A stretch of DNA of 64,000 nt from Aphanomyces cochlioides (GCA_019828595.1 JAHQRK010000022.1:496001-560000), one strand, 5' to 3'. Positions 33,313-44,733 are shown, numbered from the stretch's first letter. Numbers and translations are program-made. The notes: generated by a model not told the origin, from the sequence alone.

Positions 33313-35491
33313 ACGTGAAAACACTCCAGACTTCAATTCGATTTCCATCCCATTACATATCTAAATCAGTCGATAATTGTATTTTGCGTGTGTCAACCCA
33401 AGTACTAATAGTACCATTGATGAGATTGGATTTGCTCACCGGGCAAGGAAGAGGTCTCTTCACGTCGTTGTCTATAGCTGAGCCTTGCGAAATGTATCGT
33501 CTCGTGCACAAGAGTGACAAAGTTGTGACAAGAGCCTTGATTCATCTTTCGCAATCTGCGAGGGGATGAACTAATGGAACAAACTCAAACATGTGGAGAA
33601 TTACACATAGTTGTTAAAAAAGCAACACTAGCAAGGCTCGATGCGAATGCAAAAGTTGCAATTCCATGTCCTTCCCGCATCGCGGACATAGTCTTGGCTT
33701 CTAATCATTGTCCCCCGATGCTGAAGTAGGATTTATCATTGGCAACCTCTGTAACACACGATACAATCACATCCTCATGAACGACGCCTTGGTTTCACCA
33801 ACATATGAACACTAGACAACGAGCTGCTTCCGTAGTTAAAGACCATGGGAATGATGAATGCGCTCTAACAGCCAAGCGTGCCTGGCCAGACGCGTTACCT
33901 AGCAGCAGGTACATTCCTACTCCCATCATTGCGTTGAGGACCATCAGCTGGCTGAAAAATGACAAAATTGCAGCCTCCAAGCAGCAAGTGAGTAATCTGC
34001 GAAGTGAAAATTTCATGGCCATGGTCTAGCAGTCGGTGCCTTGGCTGAGTCATTCGTCATTTGTCGTTTTGCATTGAAGAGGATAACATGGTTCGCCTCT
34101 ACGTTTTCGCAACACTGGTTGCGACTGCGCTAGCGTCTATCCAAGGAATTTCTGCCGCTGATTCAATCTGCACCAAGGTGGAGGAAAACACCGACTATGT
34201 CGGCCATGACTATGGCTATACCGAGCGTAAAACTGCGGAAGAATGCTGCGCGGATTGCCGTGACAACATTGCCTGCAAAGTATTCGTGTGGTATGAAGGG
34301 AAATGCTACTTGAAGAGCACTGTGGGCGAGAAGATTTCCTCGTCTGGGCGAACCGCTGGCTTCGTCCCCAGAGAGACCTACGTCCCTATTACGCAACCTC
34401 CAACCGCTGTCCCCGTCACAGGCGTTCCCGGCACGAGTGTCCCCATCACGCAAACTCCAACCGCTGTCCCGGTCGTCCCCACCACGCAAACTCCAACGCT
34501 TCCCCCATCTTGACACTTCCCCCGGACCGTCGTCGTGCAGTAGTCTTGAACGAAACACCGACTACCTTGGCCATGACTACGCTATCACGAAGCGCTCAAC
34601 ACCCGAAGAATGCTGCGATGATTGCCGTGACAACATTTCCTGCAAGGTGTTTGTTTGGTACGATGGTACTTGCTACCTAAAGAGCACCGTGGGAGAAAAG
34701 ATTCATTCGAACGGTCGCACGGCTGGCTTTGTGTCGAGTCAATCGACTCCTCCTCCCATGCCTCCCACGACGCATTCCCCCGAGCCATCGACGTGCAGCA
34801 AGCTCGAAGAGAATGTCGACTATGTTGGCGGTGACTACGGTGTCACTGAACGTACGTCAGCTAAGGATTGCTGTGACGATTGCGCCCGAGACCATATCGC
34901 TTGCAAACTCTTTGTGTGGTTTGAAGGCAAGTGCTACTTGAAGAGCTCGATGGGTGAAAAGATCTCTTCCCCCGATCGCACTGCTGGCTTTGTGTCGTCG
35001 CCCGTCACGACCGTCCCCCCAACCTCGATGCCCACCTTGCCACCTGTCACGACGCTCGCCCCCAAGCCTACTACATGCGCCAACGTCCAAGAAGACACCG
35101 ACTACGAGGGACATGACTTTGCCTACACCAAACGTGCGTCCCCTGAAGAGTGCTGTGCGGACTGCCAGTCGGGCATTGCATGCAAAGTCGTAGTCTGGTA
35201 CGACGGCACATGCTACCTCAAGAGTTCTATCGGGAAGAAGATCTCCGCCCCTGGCCGCAAGGCCTACTTTTCCCGCGATCAACCGTCGACTTGCTCTGCG
35301 TTGGAAGAAAACGTCGACTACACTGGCCAAGACATTGGATCCGTCGATCGGGGGTCTGCTGACTTATGCTGCGCCGACTGCCAAGCCAACCCAGCTTGCA
35401 AGCTCTTTGTTTGGTACCAAAACGTGTGCTACCTCAAGAGTTCGGCCGGCCAAAAAGTCAGCTCTCGTGGCCGCATCGCTGGCTATGCTAG
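32238..35491. repeat. Right arm of the large inverted repeat
   Basis: Reverse complement of 24774-28029. It begins at the linker just before PAN domain 1 of the protease and ends abruptly within PAN domain 5-6 of the neighbouring gene at GGCTATGCTAG. It is 2 bp shorter than the left arm because of one missing C in each of two poly-C runs at about 34500-34530. Confidence 0.9.
33313..34087. other. Intergenic DNA inside the inverted repeat (right)
   Basis: The mirror of 26180-26954, with no differences seen. Confidence 0.6.
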
Positions 35492-35507
35492 TATGGGCAG
35501 AAATTGA
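34088..35507 (+). pseudogene. Truncated, frameshifted copy of the eight-domain PAN protein
   Basis: The ATG at 34088 gives the same signal peptide and first PAN domain as the 686-aa gene. At about 34500-34530, in the Pro/Thr linker, two poly-C runs each have five C instead of six; the frame moves and stops at 34513. The remaining PAN domains (2-5) continue in another frame up to 35491, where homology ends in the middle of the sequence RIAGYAS, and a chance stop follows at 35507. The last three domains of the parent gene are missing. This is a by-product of the inverted duplication. If the poly-C differences are base-calling errors, it would still be truncated. Confidence 0.88.
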
Positions 35508-35595
35508 TGTTGCTTTGTTGCGCAAGCTCGTTGCATCCATGCACAAGCGATGTGCCAAAGTTGTTGCTCAAAAGGGTAGAAAAATTAAGTATTAA
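35492..35595 (+). pseudogene. C-terminal tail of a Tc1-like transposase
   Basis: Immediately after the arm ends, the frame encodes WAEIDVALLRKLVASMHKRC, then KVVAQKG and a final KY stop. This matches the usual C-terminal end of Tc1/mariner DDE transposases (LV.SM..RC..VI..KGG.TKY). Only about 34 codons remain; the DDE core is missing. Its position marks the breakpoint of the inverted duplication. Confidence 0.72.
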
Positions 35596-35909
35596 ATACA
35601 TTTTTCTGCATCGTGTCATATATATATTTCTCTACCTCAAGTGATTTAGCCCTAGCACAAGAATGATATCTTGATCCTATGTATGGAATACCATGATGAC
35701 GAGGTCCGATGATTGATGACAATTAGTGGATGCTTGTGTTGATGTTTATTCACAAGTTGAAAGCGATTTGGAACATCATATCTCGACTGTCATATACTTA
35801 TTTCCACTACTTCAGGAAGGAACTTCTGCGGTAAACGCGTGCCTTCGGCCAATCATAAACTTCAAATGCATATTTCATATCTGTTTTCGTCATTGTGTAT
35901 CAGTCGTAA
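35596..35909. other. Intergenic, possible 3' flank of the gypsy element
   Basis: About 310 AT-rich bp between the Tc1 tail and the gypsy chromodomain. It could include the gypsy 3' UTR, but I could not identify an LTR. Confidence 0.4.
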
Positions 35910-38775
35910 TCAACTCGAGAACTTTCTAGAATATTCTAGTGATTCGTCTATTGCATCACTATATTCTCCCCTGTTCTCGGGTTGATCGTTTCCTTGTTTA
36001 TAGCGGAGTTCTTGTACAATGCGTTTGTAGTGGGAGACGTGCTTGATGTTCTTCTCAAGTTCCCACGTTGCTTCGTGCTGAAGCAGTCCATGCCATTTCA
36101 CCAAGTACTCCGTCTTCCTGTTGAACTGTCTCTTCTTCAACAGAGCTTCGACTATGAACAGCTCTTCGCCTTCGTCATCCAGGATTTGTGGCGTGAATTT
36201 TGGTATCGGACGTCCAGAAAAGCGGCTGGAGTTCGGCACGTGATGCTTCAATCTGTCTTCATTGAAGACATCATGCAAACGATTCATATTAGGCGGTAGC
36301 TTAAGTCACATAGTGTTGGGATTGATAACTTCGACAATCTCAAAGGGTCCAATGTATCTTGGCACCAGCTTGGATTTCTTGTTCTTATCTGCAAGCTGTG
36401 CATGCTTAAGAGGAATGTTGCGAGTGGCTAGCATGACCAAGTCGCCTGGATTGAACTCGACACTTGAGCGTCTTCGATCATAGTAGTTCTTTTGGCGAGC
36501 TTGGGATTTCTCCAAATTTTCTAGAGCCATTCTGATCAATTCTTGTCTTCTTTCGGAGAAGTTCTTCGCATACTCATTTAACGACTCCAATCCATTTAGT
36601 ACAGGATTACGAAGCTTTCTATCCGTATCAACTTCAATAGGCGTCAAACCAGTGGATGTTTGAACAAGCCCTTGATGGGCATACTCGATCGTTCTGAGAT
36701 GCTCTGTCCAGTCATGTCCAAGATATGACACTTGACAACTTAGTGCATCTTCCAATGTGCGATTCTATCTTTCTGTGGCTCCATCACTTTGAGCACGACC
36801 CGCAGTAGTCATCGAATGCTTAATACCCATAACTTTCATTAAACTTTGCCAAAACTGACTCGTGAACTTGGGATCTCGATCACTTATAATAACGGAAGGT
36901 AGTCCGTGATGGCGAACAACGGCATCAAATAATTCACGTGCTGCTTGTGGTGCATCCACGTTGGATGTTGTTGCGCAGTACTTTGGTCACTTTGAGGTTT
37001 TATCGACACAAGCCATAATGTCATCTTTGCCATTTAACACAGGCAATCCAGTTATCCAGTCTACAGAGACTGTATGCCAACATTCTTCAGGAGACTTAAT
37101 GGGAATCATTCGTCCATTAGCGTTACTACTACTTGACTTGTAGTGCGCACAAGTTTCACAGGTGGCCACGTAGAGTTTCACATCATCATCTAAACCGTTC
37201 GAATAATACCATTGGGAAACATGGAGCTGTGTGCGTCGAACGCCAGGATGGGCGGCGGTGATGGCGTCATGACTTTGAGATATGATCTCAACCTTGAGGT
37301 TGTCGTCGTTGGGAACACACAACTTCCAAACTTGACCCTTCGTTTTGACGAAATAGAGACCATCTTTCATTACGAACTTTGAACTATCTTCAAACTCTTT
37401 CGACTTGGTGTAAGCACGAAGGAATCGCTGTTTCATGCTGTCATCCATCCTGACCATGCTGTATGACACTTCTTCTGTATGGTTGACAACGAGGTGTTGA
37501 GGAACTTCGACATCGAGTTGTGCAATATGCAAATCCTCCCCATCAAAAGAAGTGTCAAGCATAAGCGACAAAAGACAGGAATCAAGATGAGAGATAGATT
37601 CAACGTTAGAAGTCCATTTTAGAACATTTTGATAACGTTCAAAACAAGTCAAATCACAGTGATGAAGTGTACACGTTGTAACATGAACGTGAGATCGCGG
37701 TGGACGTGACAAAGCGTCAGCAACGACGTTGGTTTTGCCGGGACGATGGTGCAGAGTAAAGTCAAAACTGCTGAAAAAGTCCAACCAACGAGTTAACTTA
37801 GCAGTTAGCACCGGCGTTTTGAGAAACCATTGACATGTCGAGTTGTCTGTGAAGACATCAAAATGAGAACCATAAACATAAGTTCTCCATTTTGCTAAAG
37901 CCAACTTAATTGCATATAGCTCTTTTGCATGTGCTGGCCAGTTGCACTCAGTTTCTCCCAGTTTCTTGGACAGAAAATCAATTGAACGATCATTTCCTTT
38001 ATCATCTTGTTGGGATAACACTGCGCCACAGCAGTATCCAGACGCATCCGTGGTGATCACGAAAGGTTTGTCAAAATCAGGCAACTGAAGCACAGGGGCT
38101 TGCTGCAGAGCAGCCTTGATTGTCATGAAGGCCTTGTCCTGTTGGTGTGTCCAATGCCAAGGGACACTATCCTTCGCCAATTCGCTGATCGGGAACACTA
38201 GCTTAGCGTAGTTGGCGATAAACTTGCGGTAGTAACCAGCCATTCCAAGAATACTTAACAGTTCTTTACGATTAGTTGGTGCTGGCCACTTTTCTATCGC
38301 GCGAACTTTCTTACTGTCGACTTGAAGTCCTTCGGCTGATATGGTATGACCGAGGAAATCGACTTTATCAACACCAAAAGCACACTTGTCGAGGCGCGCA
38401 TAGAGCTTTTCTTTGCGTAGCACTTCGAGAACAACTCGCAACTGACTCACTTGGTCCATTAATGACTTAAAATAGACACATATGCCATCAAGATACATAA
38501 CGACAAAGGGTAACTTGTCAAACAACGATCGTATAAGTCGGGACCAGATGCCAGGCATTCCGGCCATCCCCATAGGACCAACACACCACGGTAGAATCTC
38601 TTTGTGTGTGCGAAAAGCTGTGTACTTGCGAGCTTGAGTCACAACAAGCATTTGATGATACCCAGATGCAAGGTCAATCTTAGAGAATATCCCACAACCA
38701 TACATCTTATCAAACAGATCCTCGATGTTAGGCAAAGGTATCTTGGGAATCTCCGACTGTGAGTTCACATACAAA
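35910..38775 (-). pseudogene. Ty3/gypsy chromovirus pol: RT, RNase H, integrase and chromodomain, with three in-frame stops
   Basis: Minus strand, in order: RT beginning at PKIPLPNIEDLF with FSKIDLASGYHQ and a catalytic YLDGICVY where the family has YxDD, so the second Asp is replaced by Gly; RNase H with TTDASGYCCGAVLSQ and FTDNSTCQWF; the integrase zinc motif (H...H..C..C, CETCAHYK) and DDE core pieces VDWITG, SDRDPKFTSQFW and AQSDGATER; then a GPFEIVE segment and a chromodomain (FIVEALLKKR...YLVKWHG...TWE) at about 36160-36020. In-frame stops lie just before 36984, at about 36758 and at about 36303, with no frameshift between, so decay is recent. Gag, protease and the first part of RT are missing: the frame begins where it joins the recombinase. 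No LTR was found. Confidence 0.87.
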
Positions 38776-39752
38776 AATTGGTCAATTACTTCTTGTCGCT
38801 GAGGTTTAGACTTCTTTGGTCGGCAACCATTCAAGAGGTCGCTCTCGAGTATCGCCTTCACAAGAACCCGCCCAAGCTCATCCAAGTTGGTGATAGTTAA
38901 CATGTTTGACGCTTGTTGCAGACAGATATTAGGATAGGCAAAACGAAGTAGATTTCTAGGGTCAATTTCGTTTATGATGCTTCGAGTAATCAAGTATTCA
39001 CAACACGTTTTCTCGTCCGCCCAGCGACACCACGCCATAAGCTCTCGGAAATTAAGTCGTCGTTGAGGAGATTCAAAAACGCGATAAAAGCAACCACCAC
39101 GACGCATGCTGTGCAAGGTTACCCCAATAGGCAAATTTGGACAGGCTTGCACCATGTCTTGTAGCAACTTGCGCAAATGCTTTTGATCCAGATTCTTGAA
39201 CCAATCAACCACTGGAGTACCATGGCTTTCAATATTGAATGCAGGGAAAACAAACGCATCCTTATTTATGTTCACGCACGAAGCACGTATGACACCCACG
39301 TATTCTTCATACAATAAGCACACGCGCAAGCATGGGAACGCAATTTCGTCAATAAGATGGTAAATCTGGCATTCCTCTAAGGCATTCGCTTTTTTGTGCC
39401 ACTTGAGCCGTACAGATAAGTATTTTCCTTTGTTGTCGTCGACTATCGTCACGTCATTCCAACGAAGATTTAACATCTCACTGATCCTAAAGCAACCCAT
39501 AAAGCAACCACAAAAGAGCAGTCGTAGCAAAGATCCCAACAATGGGTGGTGATTAGATAAACACTTCATCATTTTTGAAAGCTCATGCACAGACAATGGG
39601 TGAGCTTTCTTTTCTTCGTCGACATTGTTCTGCTTATGGGTTTGGGCAAATTTTTGTGAGAAATGAAACATATAACAAGGGCGGACTTCGCTTGATCGAT
39701 GGTCCGGGAATGAAACGACTTCTCGGTGTCTCATGAAGTTCCAGCCAATCAT
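38766..39752 (-). CDS. Crypton-like tyrosine recombinase, fused in frame to gypsy RT
   Basis: The first 325 or so residues of a 921-codon open frame starting at the ATG at 39752. The segment from about residue 50 to 260 has the tyrosine-recombinase signature: Arg89 in CFRISEMLNLRW, a basic KWHKK near 118, the HxxR pair His214/Arg217 in LHSMRRGG, Trp241/Trp244 and the nucleophile Tyr253 in KTCCEYLI. Such enzymes cut and rejoin DNA through a phosphotyrosine and are the sole protein of Crypton transposons, which are frequent in oomycetes. After residue 325 the frame goes straight into gypsy RT without a stop. A DNA-binding N-terminus seems to be missing, and a mariner element lies 18 bp upstream. 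Confidence 0.8.
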
Positions 39753-39988
39753 TCTCGTGATATGTTATACTACTCTGGTCCGGAATTATTGCAACAGTTT
39801 TTTCACTTGATTAAAGTATACTTTCATCAAGCAACTTATCTTGATTCTTGTATGGAACTACACAACTCAATAATATCTCGAAAAAATTAAATTGGAAATG
39901 AACATTTTAATTCTTGTACTTAACCAAGGGTCATTGCACTTGCAAAGGTGGCCAAAGAGCATTCAACGATGTATCTTGAAAGTTTTTT

Positions 39989-40123
39989 CTTTTTCAGATG
40001 AGGCAGCTTGAAGTTATTTCCGCCGTGCATTTCCAATGAACATTCCATCACCTTTCCTTTTTCAGATGAGGCAGCTTGAAGTTATTTCCGCCGTGCATTT
40101 CCAATGAACATTCCATCACCTTT
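39989..40123. repeat. 68-bp tandem duplication
   Basis: Positions 39989-40056 are repeated at 40057-40123 (unit starting CTTTTTCAGATGAGGCAGCT). It overlaps the transposase C-terminus and lengthens the 3' end of the mariner element. The two units are identical apart from the last base, so the duplication is recent. Confidence 0.9.
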
Positions 40124-41366
40124 TGCAAGGTGACAAAAGTCTTCGCCAGTGTCTTAACTGGCAAATCAAAAAAAGCTTTTACCACAGCATCAATTAGATC
40201 ATCGATAGAACGAGATCTCTTTTGATGCTGCAAAGTTTGAATAGCATTAATCTAGCACATTGAAATCCGGGCTATTGGGAGGTTGGTTGACAACTCCTAT
40301 CGATTAAAATCCTTTTGACGACAACAACGATGTCGTCAAACATTTGTGAGGGCTGGCATTGTCGTGCTGAATGAGCACGCCACGCTGCAAACAACCACGA
40401 GGGAACTTGGACATAATCGCAGGCACGACGTTCGTTAGAACAGAGTCAAGATAAGCACCAGAATCCACACTGCGCGTTGTTGTGACCAACGTTCCTTTTG
40501 GGCGGTTTTTGCTGCTTCTGGCAGCAGGGATTCGGCTAACGAAAGGCCAAATCCCGAGTTTCCCATCGAAGAGCTTCCTTGCATGGTGTTCATGCCTTGG
40601 ACGAGTCACAGCGGCCAGTAACATAACTTTCGTTATGAACCGCTTGGACTTGGCTGCTCGCAGTGCGAGTTCTTCGTCATCATACACGTAGAAAGTGTTC
40701 TTGACCTTGGTAAAAAAACCATTTCTCGTCGATATGAACACGATCATACATGTCGACAAAGATGTGGTTCCCATTTGACCCAGGTCGAAGAAACTCTAGT
40801 GCGAAACGCAGTCTTTGAATCTTGTTGTCTTCTGTCAGCAAGGGCTTCAGGTAACTGGAACGTGCTTTCAATTTTTTATTCTTTCATGTGTCTGATAATT
40901 GTGGTCTTCGGAACTTTGCTTTGCTCTGCGAGAGAGCGGAGTGTCTGACGGTCTTCCTGGGGCACGGCCTTGATGGAGGCTTCGATTGCTTCAGGGGTTC
41001 GGCTCCTCAATCTTCCACAATTCCCTAAAGTAGATAACCTTTTAAATTTGATAATTGTATAAAACGATATTTTTGGTAAAAATATAAAATTAAGCAGGTC
41101 TTACCGCGCATTTTTGATGCAATGTCGACTTCGAGATCACTGCGGTGGAAGGACCGCTGCGCACGTGACCACAGTCGCGATATAGTTGTGCGATGGCATT
41201 TTATGCGTCGAGCAACATCAGATATTGCCTCGTAAGGGAGTTCATCGTCCTCTAAGGCCCTTTGAAGCAGGTCGTACGCCTGTCGCCTCTGCGCAAGCGA
41301 CAGGTTCTTTTTCAACGGTTTGTGCTGCTGTGGATCGCGAGGAGCTTCCCATGGTGATGATGGCAT
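40048..41366 (-). pseudogene. mariner-type DDE transposase, broken near its C-terminus
   Basis: The ATG at 41366 starts an N-terminal helix-turn-helix (AISDVARRIKCHRTTISRLW). A GT-AG intron at about 41034-41106 joins it to NCGRLRSRTPEAIEASIKAV and a second helical region ending at RHMKE near 40885, where a stop interrupts. The DDE core follows: VHIDEKWFF (first Asp), ILIQHDNASPHK (second Asp) and NQPPNSPDFNVLD (third acidic residue). Stops lie just after PHK..SSKGF (40304) and after VLD. The C-terminal segment ends at 40048. The transposase would cut and paste the element at TA sites but cannot be made whole from this sequence. Confidence 0.8.
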
Positions 41367-41640
41367 GATATGACACAGGCGAGTTCGATTGGTCTGCTGG
41401 TTAGTCGTGAAAATGAACTTTGACACTCTGGCGAAAAAATGGATGTTGTTGAGAGGACGCCGAGATTTTGGTGGCTCATAACTGGCGACACAGAGCAGCT
41501 GTGTGAGATCCAAATACAGCGAATCAAAGAGCAAATCATGCGCTAAACAGTGAACCAATCAGATGTTATTACAAGGCATTTTTAGAAAAATCCCGCCAAT
41601 CCAAAGATAACTGTAGCAATCATTTCGGACCAGAGTAGTA

Positions 41641-44600
41641 TGTAATCTGTTATGTTGGCAACCGACAATCGAGTCGCCCAATCAAATTGCTTGAATTCTG
41701 ACTAACCAATGAAACAATTCTAAGTCGTCGGTCGTCTAATCCAAGAGCTTGAAATGTAGGATATTTGTCGTTCTGCCCTTTATGTGTTTATAATAAGGTT
41801 CAATACAAATTTCTATATAAAGTTATGGCCTCTTTGATCTTTAATGAGGGTGGGTACATTGAAAAATATTACTGGTTATTAATAAACCCTGGATAATTAT
41901 TTACTATAAATATTTCAAAGACTATGCTTGGACCTCATCCGTCCTAGTTTGACTTGTCTTCGGAATTCACAGAAAAATAATCATACTATCTATATTTCAG
42001 CCAATCAATAGTTATTAAAAGTTGTGCGGTGTTTAATTGGCCAAAAACACAAGTCATGAGACAGCGACTCTTACGTGCAAGTCTCAAATGGCAATCGAAA
42101 ATGCCTTTATTGACTTCAAAAGGCAGGCAATCATCAGCACACTTGAGACTACCTTAGAGTTTAGTGTTTGTTCTAAGGGTGTTTAAATTGATGGTAATTA
42201 ACTTTCACCTGAATGAAGTTGTTATGATAAGTGACTCTGGAGGCAAATTTGAATTTGAATTGGCTCTTTGAAAATGCTGCATGTTGACACGTACTAGCTG
42301 TTGTTCTTTTGAAACTCACTTTGCATGTAGACCTTCACGTTAGTTTATATAAGCTCAGTAGTGATGAGAAGTGTATCCAGTGATAATCCTAAACGATATC
42401 AATTTACTATTACACCACACGATGACCGATTGAGTATATGCGTATGGCTCATTGCACATCTGATGTCTGGACAAGTTCCTGTGGCATTTCATCGTATGAA
42501 TCACTCACTACAGGCTTGCTCGTAGCAAAAGCAATTTACCCCCTTGTTTTGATTGCTGACGTATGATAACGACGCTTTTCTCAATGTTTTTAGTTATGTC
42601 TCAATAACTTCTAAAGGATTGCAGTAGCGTATGTCATATCTCTAATATAACGACGAGTGATAAAACCACGATAGTAGATTCCAGCCATAAGTTGAAATGA
42701 ATGTGTTTTGCTCCCTGGTTCTCTTGATGCTATTTTTGGGATTTTCTCGAAATGTGATTGGCTCATTTTCCCACAGAAAAAATCCTTCTGTGAATTGCAT
42801 TCCATTCGTATTCCACTCAAACTTTATTTTATTTCATACAAAACGTAGTACTACAAATAATTAAATCATGAAAAGAATTTTTAGTATTTTGGAAAATACA
42901 GGACAAATTTTCTGTGGATGCATACAAACGGCAATATTTGTCCGATGTTTTCCGGAGAATGACGATTCGACTACAATGCCCAAACAGATGATTGTTCGTG
43001 TCGAAAAGTTATCAACCGTCTTTCAGTTAGCGCTGGAAGTACAGAAACAAATCTAATTTTTTATCTGCAATGCCAGAACATTTTTATGTGATTTTATTTT
43101 TAGAGATAGGAAGAATTAACCTCACCCTAAGGAGGTAGAAGAGAGAACATACCGAAATCAAATAAAAAAGCTCCTTTCCAAACGGAAAGTATTAAAAACA
43201 AACTTCCCACGTTGGACCAGACAGATTTCCTAATGAAAACCGGGTAAAGGCCAGTCATTTACCGTTTGGAACGCCTGAAAATCTACAGTACAGTGCCACT
43301 CTGTCCAGTTTCGACCAGATTCAGTCCTAATTAGGCTTGGATACTGTAGAACAGGCCTCATCTGGGTGGCGGCACGGCCTTCGGCCTACCTGCCGCCTTT
43401 CCCGATGAGAATTAAAATAAAGTCCCTTTTTGGTGCACGTTTGGGGCTCACTCCTCCGAGCCATCCTCCAACAGAAAAATTTACGCTCGACCTCCGCTTC
43501 GCTCCGGTAAGAGCATTTTTCTGGTCGAAGTTTGCAACAATGACTTTTTGGAGTTCGACTTAAGTCGTTGAAGACAAGTCGACGAGTGGTCGTCGTCGTC
43601 AACTTTACAAAAGTCAGACAAATCGTCAATATAGAACCAACGCAAGGGCATTTCGTTGTTTCGAATAGTTTGCACGATTCGTAGAAGGCCTGGATGTCGC
43701 CACCTATCGCTCCCAATTGCAGTAACAGCGCCAACGATGCATGGATTCATCGCCAGCACTGTGATTTCATCCATTTTAACCAGTGAATTGCAAAAAAGCT
43801 ATCGACTTTTTCACAAATCCCTCTGTACAAACTTTACATGTTTTCGTCTACTTTTTAAAAAGTATCCAGGACCTACTTGGGGAAAAAGTCGATAAACCCA
43901 TCTATTTCTGATAACATCGACGAAGAAAAAGTCGACTAGGTCACACCTGAAATAAGGGCGTTTGTTTTTTAACAAAGTCGTTTGGAAAAGAGTTTTTCTG
44001 TTTGATTTTTACAGGTTACCGATAGAAGAATCGCCAAAAACACTTGTTGCCTTGGAAAAGTTCCCATCTGAAAGCACACCGTGATTCGTTTCGGGTGTCT
44101 CTCAACGTCGGGCATTGTTAGAGACAGTGAATGGCGGAAATCCACCACCGCAAAGTCGCTCATATCAAAGGGAGCATACCATATTTGACATGTTATAGCT
44201 GTGTGTTTTCCATTCGAAAACCTCCTAAATATAGTATTTTTGAACAACTGTCAAAAAAATTATTTGAAAGGTATTTAATTCTTAAGGTGCTCCAGCATTG
44301 ATTGCACTGATAGTCTTGAATATTAATACATACATACTAACAGTTAAGCAAATCATAAAATACAGAAATTCTGAAATTATCTGACAAGGGCAAATTCTGT
44401 AGTCACAAGCTGTGTAGTCACAGAATCGAGAGATTAGACCCAACTTTGACACGTCACGCCCTGTCAAAGACATGGCCAGAGCAAAAATTTCCGCAGCGGA
44501 AGTTGCGGAACGGACGTGTTGGGCTTCCGCATATTTGAACAAATGTTACGCAACTGGTGCACAACTCGATCGCAGAGGCATGCCGCTTAGTAAGAACATC

Positions 44601-44733
44601 GGAGCCCTTGCGTGGAGGCTTTAGTCGTATCATTTACATCAATAAGTTCAGGAATTGACGCTCCAGCTAGTGTTTTACGAGCTTCCGCATTTCCGCAAAA
44701 TGTAAATTTGATATCATTCTACAACCATCCAAT
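41641..44733. other. About 3 kb of AT-rich DNA without a recognisable gene
   Basis: I find no domain-bearing ORF here. A minus-strand frame from the ATG at 43774 to 43481 has a Trp/Asp-rich stretch (RWFYIDDLSDF) and could be a fragment of an unknown gene. Around 44480-44720 there are repeated TTCCGC words. No LTR, TIR pair or RNA gene is supported. Confidence 0.45.

Larger units (their letters stand above)
39770..41638 (-). mobile_element. mariner/Tc1 element with TA target duplication
   Basis: The ends are inverted repeats of about 28 bp: CTACTCTGGTCCGGAATTAT at 39770 and, in reverse complement, CTACTCTGGTCCGAAATGAT at 41638. They are flanked by TA at 39768-39769 and 41639-41640. The 1869-bp element encodes one transposase on the minus strand. 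Confidence 0.88.

Noticed and set aside
35596..35909. LTR of the gypsy element
   Set aside because: No second copy of this sequence was found beyond the pol region, so an LTR cannot be supported.
36987..39752. DIRS/Ngaro retroelement
   Set aside because: The RT, RNase H, DDE integrase and chromodomain order is that of a Ty3/gypsy chromovirus, and the recombinase precedes rather than follows RT.
43327..43774. Possible minus-strand gene starting at the ATG at 43774
   Set aside because: Only a short frame without a recognised domain; splicing could not be established. Mentioned under the intergenic entry only.
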